Shown here: positions 1-9,655 of the stretch, one piece after another
Layout: every line of letters starts with the position of its first letter
Numbering within the stretch: position 1 is the first letter of the stretch
Origin: Dactylonectria macrodidyma
Taxonomy: Eukaryota > Ascomycota > Sordariomycetes > Hypocreales > Nectriaceae
Length of the DNA: 64,000 bases
Assembly (NCBI GenBank): GCA_020744425.1
Contig: JAGMUV010000007.1
Coordinates: forward strand, 1,860,001 to 1,924,000
Direction: 5' to 3'
Position numbers and translations under genes: made by a program
Notes under the pieces: generated by a model
Database searches by the model: none
What the model was told of the DNA's origin: nothing
The model's input: the letters and a program-made list of their open reading frames with translations, nothing else

Positions 1-3000
1 TGCTGATTATGAGGCTTGTTTTATTGTCAGACTTGTGATCCTGTGTGGCTTTCTCGATAATGCGCTGTGTCGTGGGTGGCTTCATGAGGACACAGCTGTG
101 AGCTAGCGAAGCTCAGCGTGACACCCATCATGCGGATAGCGGCAGCAGCTATTTTTTTTTTCTTCAGCGTTTTTTTTTTCGTCTGAGGTGCAGCCACAAT
201 TGCACAAAGAGGATGAGGGGGACGAAAAAAGAAGGTAGCACTGCCCGTCAGAAACTCAATACGGAACTCGCTAACCGCATGCAACCCGGACATCATGCGC
301 ATCATGCCTTGCCGTTGAGCAGTTGCTCATCATGACGAGCCATGATGCACCTAGCCAAGGGGGATCAACCACCATGATGGTGCGATCACGGGGTCTTGGA
401 TGAGCGGTGAGAACGTCCCTGGATCCTTGTGACCAATCAACCCTACGTAGCCCGAAACTCTGAGACCAAATGCAGAGGTAGCTCAACCTCACAGCTAACC
501 TCACCAACCTGCTACACTACACTCACCAGCTACCTAACCTCACCTCGCCAGCTAGAGAATGAACCTTCACACCGGGGGCGTCAAAGTCTACTGCCGAACT
601 ACACGAGGGAGCCAACAGCTCCCTCGGGATGCGCTGGGTTAGGTTATTGACAACTGGTTGGGTCCTTGCGGTGGGACCCTTTCACTACTATATTTCTCCG
701 ACACGAGAATAGCTCACCAGGCCTTGCTTCCTCGGGCCTCGGTGTTGACGAGCCCTGAATACCTATCATCGCCGTCATGGCCAAGCCTTTATTTTATTTT
801 ATTTTTTTGTGCCCTTCTTGGACCCCCGGCTTCGGCATCCCCTCTCTAACTCACTCTCACTACGACGCTGCCGCCGAGCAGGAGGCCCCGAGATGGCTTC
901 GGATGCGGGGACGTTGAGAATATGAAACGTCCCTTACTGAAGGGTCTGGATTGCTACTCGTCTGTTGATCCCCTGGGCGGCGTTCAGCCCAGGGGTTCCC
1001 TTTGAGTGAAGAGGGAAGTCTAGAACTGGTCTCCCGAACCCTGTGTAAAGTTTCTTTGGGTGTGGTCTCATCATCCGTGGCTCAAGAAAACGGGGAAAAT
1101 GGGCATGAAGAAAAAAAAAACTCAATAATATGGAGTCTGGGTGTTGGGAAGGGCGTGAAACCAAGATTGCCAAAACTCGATGTGGGATGAAAGAAAGGCT
1201 TCCAGAAGAATGCCCGAACGGGAGCCACGTAATCAGCCGCTTTGCACAACTTGGGCGACATGTCTTAGAAGAAGGTTTGCCGGCGACCTCCTTTGAGACA
1301 GGCCCGGCAGGGCACGGCAGAACGAGAGATAATAGTGTTTCGTTGGGCGAAAGGATGTTATGATTTGGGGCGCGTGAGGCGGCAGTCGATGGCTGAAAGA
1401 GAAGACAGGGCTTGGGTGGCTTGGGGGGGTGTTAGTTGGTAGACGACCCGAGAACCCATGTACACAGTACATGGGCGCCCAAGAAGCAGGCTAAAGAGAA
1501 GGGGGCAGATATAACAAAAACCACCAGAGCGTAAGTTTGAGCCTGCGACTGAGGTGGAAATGAACGTGGACAACAAAGTATGGTATCCATACGCCAGACC
1601 CGACGGAGTGGTTGGCCTCGTGTTCGTACAGTATTGGGTTTTGGCCAGAAGGCGGGCCCGCAGTGGAACAGTGACAGAGTTTATGAGGGGACTGCCAGGC
1701 CGCGGGATACGTGGAGACGGAGCATTCTTTGAAGCAGAACTAGGTTGGCGATAGTGACGATGACGTCGAAGTAGAGGTTTTATGGGGATTTCGAACCAGG
1801 TCTGTGTCAACGACCTCGTAACCAGGATATGTGTCAATGCTTGCAATGAGGCTCTGGTCATCTCGATTTTGACAGCGGATCTACCCAGTGATCGATTCCG
1901 GGGTCTGAAAGGACCAGATTGACAGCTGTGACAGGGATGCTCGTGCCCAATTGAAGACGGATTCAACGTGGTGTGTGCAGCGCCCAGTCCTACACCATCC
2001 ATGCCAGGGTTGTGAGAGGGGGGGAAAGGGGGGCCACAAGATGGGGGTGAGGGCGGGGAGAATATGCTAGGGCCAACGTGACTGGGTGCGTGTTGGGGTA
2101 ATTCTTGGTCATGGATCCGTCATCTGTCTCATTTTTCGGTAGATGGCTTTGGCCTTGTTTTGTCCCTCTGACGTCTCGCTCTCGCTATCGGCACATAAAG
2201 GGTTCTACTACGTTAGTTTTTCTTCAACAACTGATACTTTCTGTCAACAATGGGCCCGTCCAAGCTCCAAGCCACAACGATGAAACAACTCCGGCCGGGA
2301 AGTGGGTGGCGGGATCGGCAAACATTCTTTCCTTCCACGAACATTCCGCGAACATTCCGTAAACATTCCGTGAACGCGCCTTAATAATTGCTGACTCGGC
2401 GCGCGGCCCGTCGGGAGATGGTGTCTTCCATTCAGTGTTTCACTCCAATCCACCGGGTTGGGAGGGCCAATGGCCTGCCCCGAAACGACTTAGTCCAAGG
2501 CGGAATGCTATTCGACGCCGCGGAGCCCGGCAAGCAGGAAGAAGCTCCAGTTGGGGTAACCTGACGATCACTACTCAGTAGGTTGGTCCGTCAGTACCAG
2601 AGTTTCAGCCGACCGACTCCGAAGAACGGGGTGAAGTCTGTCTGCGATGCCGTCTCCTGAGGGAGGAAACTTCAGGAGCGAATCCCGAGGCACGGTTGGC
2701 CTATCCTATATCAACGCCCAGTATGTGGAAGGTCCTCCCCCAAAGGCAGCTGTCTGAGCTTAATAGGACACGCGGTGATCTTGACCTCCGCCGAAGGGCC
2801 TTGGCATCCATGTGCTGCACAAGAGGCACTCGGGAATCCTGCAATGGGAAGTTTCCTGGGAACTCTGATCGACCGCGACGGGGCATCTTTGGGATGAGGA
2901 GATCCAGCACTGATCTCTCTTGGGTGACTCCATGAACTTCGTGATGTTCCAGGGAACTGATGAGGGGTTCAGGGATCTTCGCAGTAGTCGTCGGGGAAGG

Positions 3001-4573
3001 GTCGGGGACGTCGCCGGCGATCGGTTTCATGGGCAGGGGACACCTCCCCGTGAGACACCAGGTATATCACATACCCCGTAATAGCCTCACACTGCCGACC
3101 CTTCACGTTCCCTGATCTGCATCGACGTTTATCAAAGGTACCCTATGTGACCATAAGTGAGTTGTCTAGAAGAATAGTCTGGCTGACATATTGCCTCTTG
3201 CCGCAGTGACGCATCCACAAAATCCAAAGCTAAAAAAAAGTGTCGGTGAGGATGATCTTTCAATAGAAGTCACACGACCAATGAACCAGAGCGGCACCGC
3301 TGCAGCGGCACCTAAGCAGTCGAAAGAAGCTCCAGATACCAGACGTTTTGTACAGATGAGATTAAGTCGTGAGATTCAAAAGATTGATTGGTCAGGGAGG
3401 CCTGTGTGCCTGGGGACGACAAGTTTTACGGTGGGCGATCGTCCAGGGCCCTGATTGGGCTGGGGCCTGAGGCTCCAACAACCCTGGGCGCTGACTGCGT
3501 CTAATTTACAGCGCGCCTCTTCCAGCGCTTCGCCATCCAAAACACGCTGACTGCCCGAAAACAGCTTTTCCGCCCATTTTATGGGGACGAGGCGCCTAAC
3601 ACCTGCACGAGCAGTGACGCCATCAAGGCGCCCCGCTAACTTCATTGGGCCAGAGTGCAACCACAACTTCTGGTCCACCTGCCAACGCCGTGGAGGGGCA
3701 GTCTCAAACCCAACCCAGCAACCACCCATCATTGCGCTCAGAGGACTCATGAGGAGCGATGCTCAGTGCACGCCTAGCCAGTCGCACAAGCGATGAGAGT
3801 AACCACGGCTTACGATGCATCGTTGACCTGCGGTTCGACCGCAAGCAGCTTCATTTTTGTTTTTACAGTCGCATCGTTGCGCAGGATTCAGACGGCTAGT
3901 TGGCGGATGTTGCCTGGGCGTCCACCATGCAGGTCCGGCTTATAAGCGGCCTGCTGAATTCGCGACGCCCTCGCCTCCCAGACAGCAGCGCAGTGCCAAG
4001 TCATCCGACAAAGCAGGCCATCCGAAGGCGCTTCCTTTGCCGCTTCTCCGAATGTGACAGAAAAGCTCCAGCGCAAGAATGTCAGAAATTGCAAGTGCAA
4101 GGGGTTGCGCGCCATTTATTAAGTAGGCCCGGAGGCCCCCTCTGCCTCCCCCATGCCAATCTAGGTTATCTTGGTTGCTTGGGCAATACACATTCACCCA
4201 TCCATCCAGTCCAAGTTCTCAACACCCCAACCCGTCCAACATCTTGCTCACCCCAACTCCACTCTTCTATTCGAGCTCGCAGACACACTACCTCGCATCT
4301 CTCATCGTCATCGTGGGGCATTTCTACAGAACATCAGATCTATTCGACTGTCGATCCCGTTTGACAGTTTAGATAGCTCCAGAAGCTATCCCGCCACCCC
4401 AGCATCTCGGACCCCCAGACCAGCTCTACCGTCAGCTCTTCGAACAGCATCACCATCGGTCAACCCGACTTGGTCTGATCTGCAGAATCATCACTCAGTA
4501 ACCCTCCTACGGGACAATTCACCTATACCAAACAGCTCCCAGTTCTCCGGCACTGCCGTCAATATCCCCCATC
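1..4573. other. Gene-free left flank and leader of the MARVEL gene
   Basis: I found no reading frame here with a recognisable protein. The longest one (1358-2002, minus) is low-complexity and looks accidental. The stretch contains A/T homopolymer runs near 150-180, an 11-bp tandem repeat at 2338-2375, and from about 4190 a pyrimidine-rich stretch that is probably the promoter and leader of the downstream gene. Confidence 0.6.
2338..2375. repeat. 11-bp tandem repeat with GAAnnTTC units
   Basis: Three to four tandem copies of an 11-bp unit of the form gaacattccgt. Each unit contains the inverted pair GAA-nn-TTC that is the half of a heat-shock element, but the spacing between units is one base longer than in a canonical element. 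No gene is recognised within 2 kb on either side, so a regulatory role is not established. Confidence 0.7.
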
Positions 4574-5104
4574 ATGGTGGGAGTCAACATGATCAAGATG
4601 ATCCTGCGCTGCGTTGCTCTATTCGTCACGGTACTCCTCACGGCCATGATTGGCAATGTCATCGCCACCAACATCGACGGATACGGGTCCGCTACCGCAG
4701 CTGTCAACTTCATCATGTTCGTCGCCGTCGTGTCATGGATCGTCAGCATAGTTGGCATAGCCGCCTTCTTTGCGTCAGTCCTCAACAACCCCATGATCCA
4801 GACGCCCCTCGACTCTGCTGCTGTTCTCTTTACCTTCATCGCGGCCATCGTCATCTCTGCTAAGCTACGCATGGTCGACTGCGGCGACATCAACGACAAG
4901 AAGGTGCCCAGCGAGTGGATCGCGTGGGGAGGCCCCAACGATGAGAAGCGATGCCGAGAGCTTCAGGCCGGAGCCGTCTTCAGCTGGTTCCTCCTTGCCC
5001 TCTTTTCTGGCAGCTTGTTCTTCACCCTCAAAGAGGCTCGCGAGCATCTAGGTGGTTCCTTCCGGGCTGCCTCAAGGCCCAGCATGTCCCAGCTCCATGT
5101 ATGA
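4574..5104 (+). CDS. MARVEL-domain four-pass membrane protein (Nce102-like)
   Basis: Single-exon gene for a 176-residue protein. Four hydrophobic segments are visible at about residues 10-31, 42-68, 81-99 and 132-152, with a short polar N-terminus and a polar C-terminal tail. The loop before the last segment contains two cysteines (C103, C127). Size and topology fit fungal MARVEL proteins related to non-classical export protein 2, which organise plasma-membrane eisosome domains. The assignment rests on topology and general sequence character rather than on a catalytic motif, so the exact subfamily is uncertain. The start was chosen as the first ATG before the first membrane segment; two more ATGs follow at codons 6 and 9. 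The leader is long and CT-rich, which is common for well-expressed fungal genes. Confidence 0.8.
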   Translation: MVGVNMIKMILRCVALFVTVLLTAMIGNVIATNIDGYGSATAAVNFIMFVAVVSWIVSIVGIAAFFASVLNNPMIQTPLDSAAVLFTFIAAIVISAKLRMVDCGDINDKKVPSEWIAWGGPNDEKRCRELQAGAVFSWFLLALFSGSLFFTLKEAREHLGGSFRAASRPSMSQLHV

Positions 5105-5758
5105 GGGTCAAACCGAGATCGTCAATGGATGAAACGAAACGATGCGACACGACACAACGAAATACGCAACAAGTCAGCAAACACTCTTTTGCAGATGCAA
5201 TTACTTGTGTTGTCGCACCCGCATCCAAAATCACCACGCTGGAGCAGAGGGCAAAGCAGGTGATTCCTTAACCCTGCAGCGCGCTGGGTAGCGCCGGGTA
5301 TCTTTGGGACTTAGGCGCAAACAAACGGTTCATTTTATATTAGCAAGGCGGTGTTTTGTGGGTTGCTCTCTTCGCAATACTAATGTTCGCGCGCATGGGT
5401 TATGTTATCATGTGTAAAAAGGCAGTGTGGCAGTGTGGCAGTGTGGCAGTAGGGCCAAGCCGTGAGGGAGTCAGAAGGACGAGCTATATCAATAGTCGAT
5501 TCAATTATGCCACACTCGTGATGGCATTTGTCCCAAATCCAAAGTTTTCAACCGGTCTTGCTCGTCTTCGCAACATGCTCCACATGCGTTCGTACCAGGT
5601 ATACATGATTTCCGGCATCTATTGTTGAGAGGCGCAATCCCAAAACCCAAAAACACCAGAATGAAGTTTCAAATATTCCAGGAGAGGCAGTATCCCCTGC
5701 TTCTTCGTCTCTCATCATTCCATCCTTTGAACCACTCCTCTTGTCCGTTTCGTCTCGT
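5105..5758. other. Intergenic, convergent 3' ends
   Basis: Lies between the stop of the MARVEL gene (plus) and the stop of the MIM2 gene (minus), so it holds two 3' untranslated regions. The only structure I see is a short tandem repeat at 5421-5450. Confidence 0.6.
5421..5450. repeat. 8-bp tandem repeat (ggcagtgt) x 3.75
   Basis: Nearly four perfect copies of an octamer in the presumed 3' untranslated region of the MARVEL gene. A simple replication-slippage repeat is the likely explanation. Confidence 0.85.
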
Positions 5759-6157
5759 TTATAGCGTTGCCGCCGCCCCCACTGCACCCGCAGCATTGAA
5801 TGCCTTTTTGTCAGTCCATTTAACCTCGACGTTGTGTACCCATGACATATATCGTGTCCAGCCTATAAGGAAGTATGTTAGTAATACTGGCCTTTCCTTT
5901 AAGCCTTATCACAGAGGGAAGGGTATCCTACTCCAGTACGCAAACTTTCGACCAAAGAATTTGCCCATCCAGGGTACGATCATCATAGTGAGGATGAGCT
6001 GTAGTTGCTCCAAGCTGCGCTCCCACTCTTCTTGTGCATCGGAGTCGGCCTCGGAATAGATCTCGTCGGTGGACATGGAGGGGAGGGAGTCGACGTCATC
6101 CTCCTTGTCCTCTGGCATGTCGTGCAGCAGGTCAACGAGGGATTCGGCAGAGGTCAT
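5759..6157 (-). CDS. MIM2: Mitochondrial import protein Mim2
   Basis: Small outer-membrane protein that, with Mim1, inserts alpha-helical proteins into the mitochondrial outer membrane. Two exons: 5932-6157 and 5759-5862, with a 69-nt intron (5863-5931) that has an actaac branch site and ends ttatag. The spliced protein has 109 residues. An acidic N-terminus (DKEDDVDSLPS near 17-27) is followed by a D-E-rich stretch, then W-x-x-S-L-x-Q-L at 45-52 and a single hydrophobic segment at about 51-66. Then comes the conserved GKFFGRKFAYW block, completed across the splice by S-W-T-R-Y-M. Without splicing the frame ends after a short non-conserved tail, so the intron call is well supported. The gene is easily missed because of its size. 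Function is inferred from family resemblance. Confidence 0.85.
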
Positions 6158-6983
6158 TGCGGCGGCTGTGGGAGGTGTTTGTATAGAACCCTCTGGAGAC
6201 CAGGATAGGATAGAACCGCGGGAGCTTGGTGCGAGGAGGTTGAAATTGCTCGGGCGGAGCTAGGAAGAGCAGTCGAGGATGGGCGGAATCTCGGATCACG
6301 GGTTACGGAGCAGCGAGCTTGGAGGACCGAGGCGTGAGGTGCTCAAGCGGAGACGGAGCGGTGGGTTAGGAGGGGGTGTTGAAAGCGAAAAGATCAAAGT
6401 CTCGACAGACGGACATCCAGGAAACGGGAACGGATAATTGACAACAACCAAAACGACAACTCCGTCATATTACCAGTGCCGAGAAGAGCGCCGTCTGTTG
6501 AACTGGTGTCGTCGTCGCATCGGCTCCCCGGACAAGCTCCGAGCTGGAGAAGCAAAGGAGGCGCGTGATTGGTCGGCGGGGGCGAAGTCCGTTATCACGT
6601 GATTGACAGCGTGACCAGTTCAGGCCGGGGCTCGGTTTCCAAGATTGGGCAGGTACCTTAGGTCATCAGCAGTAGCGTCTGAGTCGGCCATGACGTTCGG
6701 CGTGATTTCCCTCGCCCCTCGCCAGCGTCGACAACTTCACGTTTCGGACAGATCCAAGTAGGAAAAAAAGAAGCAGCCAGCATAGCATCAGCAACCCGAG
6801 GCCATCGAGATTACCCCGCCCACACGCCAACGCCAACACAAAGCAGAGCAGAGCAAAGCACGTGCAACTGGAACCCGGATCCGGAACTGGAACTGGACCT
6901 GGAACTGGAACTAGACTCGCGCGCGCATCAAGAGCGGACATCGGCAGCCAGCAAAAACGCACACACGCAAACAAGCAGCAACC
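6158..6983. other. Divergent promoter region between MIM2 and eIF2-beta
   Basis: Intergenic region between two divergently transcribed genes, carrying both promoters and leaders. It includes a degenerate ggaact-type repeat at 6865-6913 just upstream of the eIF2-beta start. I see no further gene. Confidence 0.6.
6865..6913 (+). repeat. Hexanucleotide (ggaact) degenerate repeat in the eIF2-beta leader
   Basis: About six imperfect copies of ggaact/ggaacc within 50 nt, located 70-120 nt before the start codon and therefore probably transcribed. Confidence 0.75.
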
Positions 6984-8706
6984 ATGGAAGACCAAGTGAG
7001 TACAGTCCAAAGTCGCCAATCCAGTCGCCAATCCAGCGCGTCTAGCCCTGTTTTACCCTCCCATCGCCCACCCTTTTCTCCCACCACCTTTGACCTTTCC
7101 ACACCACCGCACCAAACAGCCCACCAAACAAACGAGCTGCCCCTCCAAAAGCCGTTCTTTTTACCCCACCTTTTCGAGGCAAAAGTCTTAAAGAGTCACA
7201 AAACGGGCTGCTGGAGCGGTGCGAAAGTGCAGTCATTGTGCGTCCAGTGTGCGTCCAGTGTGCGTCCAGCCAGGTCTGTGTGTGGCATCTACAGTGTGCC
7301 ACCCACAGAAACTGCCCACTATTCACTGGCCTCTGTCCACACACTGTCCTCCCAAGGCTGTCTCCCCTCCTACCTCACCTACCTACCTACCTAGCCTCCC
7401 TCCCTACCTTACCTAAACTGCCCGCTACCACCCAAACTTGAGCTGCAACCAATTGCACCGCCGCCTTCTCGCCATTTCTGGGCCACTCTGCATTTGACTT
7501 CCTGAGTCACATTTTCTTGTCCGCCACCATCACCACAATTCTTAACCCTTCGCCTTCACCTCCGCCATCTCTCGATCTCTCCACTCTCCTACCGATCGAC
7601 CCCATTTCTCTCTACCTACTAATCGCCTTTTTTTCTATCCTTTGCAGGCCCCCCGCGAACGCAAATCCCGCAAATCCGTTACATTTACCGACGAACAAAT
7701 CGTAGTTGACGCTGACGGCTCCGTGACCATGGTCAACGCTACCGACGACCCCAAGGAGACAGCCCAGTCCCACACGCCTCGTACGCCGCCATTGACCGCC
7801 GCCCTTGGGGCATTTACTGATTCCCAATCTGAAGCTGCCGCCGTGGACGAAGCCCCCCCTGCCGAGGATACTGGCCTGGACCTGTCACTCCTCAAGAAGA
7901 AGAAGAAGAAGAAGGTCAAGACCGACGATGCCGAGGGTGACGATGCTGCCCCCGCCGAGGATGGAGGTCTCGACCTCTCCATGAAGAAGAAGAAGAAGAA
8001 GAAGGTTAAGGATGTCGCGGCTGAGGATGACGAATTTACCGCCAAGCTCAAGGAGCTTGAGGTCAAGGACAACGACGAAGGCGAGGAGCCCGCCGCCCAA
8101 GAAGAGGAGGGCGACATGGACGCTGGCACTGGCATCTGGGCCCACGACGAGACCAAGCCCATCGTCTACACCCTGCTCCTTAACCGTTTCTTCAGCCAGC
8201 TCGCCCAAAAGAACCCCGACCACGCTCTCAGCGGCACCAAGAGCTACAAAATCCCCCCGCCCCAGTGCATGCGTGAAGGCAACCGAAAGACCGTCTTCGC
8301 CAACATTGCCGACATTTGCAAGCGAATGAAGCGAACTGAGGAGCACGTCACTGCCTACCTCTTCGCCGAATTGGGTACCAGCGGTTCTGTTGACGGTAGC
8401 CGGAGACTGGTTATCAAGGGTCGATTCCAACAGAAGCAGATTGAGAACGTCGTTCGAAAATACATTAGTGAGTCAATCCCTCACTATTGGTACCCCCTTT
8501 TCAGTAACGTACACGAGATGCTAATGATAATCCCAGTCGAGTACGTCACTTGCAAGACCTGCAAGTCGCCTGATACCGAGCTCAACAAGGGAGAGAACCG
8601 CCTATACTTCATCACCTGCAACAACTGTGGATCCCGACGAAGTGTCACCGCTATTAAGACTGGTTTCTCTGCCCAGGTCGGCAAGCGAAGAAAGATGCAG
8701 GGCTAA
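6984..8706 (+). CDS. SUI3: Translation initiation factor eIF2 beta subunit
   Basis: Part of the eIF2 heterotrimer that delivers initiator tRNA to the 40S ribosome. Three exons: 6984-6995 (codes MEDQ only), 7648-8467 and 8537-8706. The introns are 652 and 69 nt. The spliced protein has 333 residues. Two lysine blocks of seven (K87-93, K117-123), each preceded by a G-L-D-L-S motif, match the K-boxes that bind eIF5 and eIF2B-epsilon. The C-terminal core follows, with a zinc ribbon C283-x2-C286...C305-x2-C308. Skipping the second intron restores the conserved K-Y-I-I-E-Y-V-T-C join. The unusually long first intron after four codons delays most of the coding sequence. The second intron has a length divisible by three and no in-frame stop, so its retention would add 23 residues. 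Confidence 0.95.
7237..7269 (+). repeat. Three perfect 11-bp repeats in the eIF2-beta first intron
   Basis: Three head-to-tail copies of tgtgcgtccag inside the 652-nt intron. The same intron also has a run of cctacc-type units near 7370-7395. Both look like simple sequence expansion. Confidence 0.9.
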
Positions 8707-9655
8707 GCTACCCTCTTATCTTCTCCGCTTCACAACGTCTGTGTCCCTACAGGCGGCTTCTGTTTGGTCGCGGCTGGTGTCTGCAAGCCAATCGCCCCTT
8801 CGTGGTGTCTCTTGCGATGCTGTCGTGACGGCGTGGGCTTGAGTGGCTTCCAACCTACCTGCACAGGGAGCCGTTCCGTCTTGGTACCTTGAATGAAAGA
8901 TGAGCGTGGTGTTCGGTTTTGGATCGGGCATCATCATTAGTAGGAGTCGGCCTCACGAGGAATGGTTCGTCAAAAAAGATTTCGGGCCCGAAGGGAATTG
9001 TGTCGGGTGCCGGGTTGTGACGTGGACGCATGTAAATAATGCCGGAATGACCAAATTGCACAACAAGTGTATTCGCTACAAGAGTGATGTTCCAAGTAGC
9101 GGGATCTTTTTGTGGAACAGTGACAATACGACCAGCAGCGTAACAACTCTCTTGGAAAGCTATCCATTGATCAAGCCAAAAATACCATTATAGTATACAT
9201 CACAAGAAACAGAAGGATTAGGCCAAGGATGTTTCGATCCGCATGCAAAATAGCTGCATGCTCTGCATAAATTCTTTATTACCGGCATGGGGAAATCAAA
9301 TTTCGTTCCATCCCAGGGGGAAATGCCAGTATCAACTCCAGAATGGCGAATCCCTCCACCCCTTATCATCCAGCTGCCCCATCTCATCTCACAGCTAGCA
9401 ATACGGACAACGTGATTGAAAACAAGTCAAAAAGTCGGGGAAAGCCGTCCCCCTTCGCAAATCCATCCCATTCCATCTCCGGCCGATCCATGAGACCCCC
9501 TTTTGTGTGTGCGTTGGTGTCGGATTCCAGTGTCGCTTTCCCAGCGCTGGAAATCGCGAGGGCCGTAGGTTATAATACACGCGGTTATCAACAAAGAAAA
9601 GAAATCAAGAAAATTAAAAAGAGAACGCCGCCCAATGACGTTTGTTGCCTCATCC
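8707..9655. other. Intergenic, convergent 3' ends
   Basis: Between the stops of eIF2-beta (plus) and NUP133 (minus). Only short unsupported reading frames are present. It probably holds both 3' untranslated regions. Confidence 0.6.

Noticed and set aside
1741..1880. tRNA-like TTCGAA word on the minus strand
   Set aside because: The T-arm does not pair properly and no matching acceptor stem or D-arm lies at the right distance. Other TTCGA words (for example near 3837, 27781, 46203 and 54005) fail the same test.
1358..2002. 214-codon minus-strand frame
   Set aside because: Low-complexity, no domain, no conserved-looking block and no intron that extends it. Length alone is not enough in GC-balanced DNA.
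3376..3750. 124-codon minus-strand frame
   Set aside because: No recognisable domain; overlaps equally long frames on the other strand.
4171..4863. 230-codon plus-strand frame overlapping the MARVEL gene
   Set aside because: Lies in the CT-rich leader and in a shifted frame of the real gene. Its composition is that of a frame shadow.
7885..8430. 181-codon minus-strand frame opposite eIF2-beta
   Set aside because: Leucine-rich only because it is antisense to the lysine blocks.
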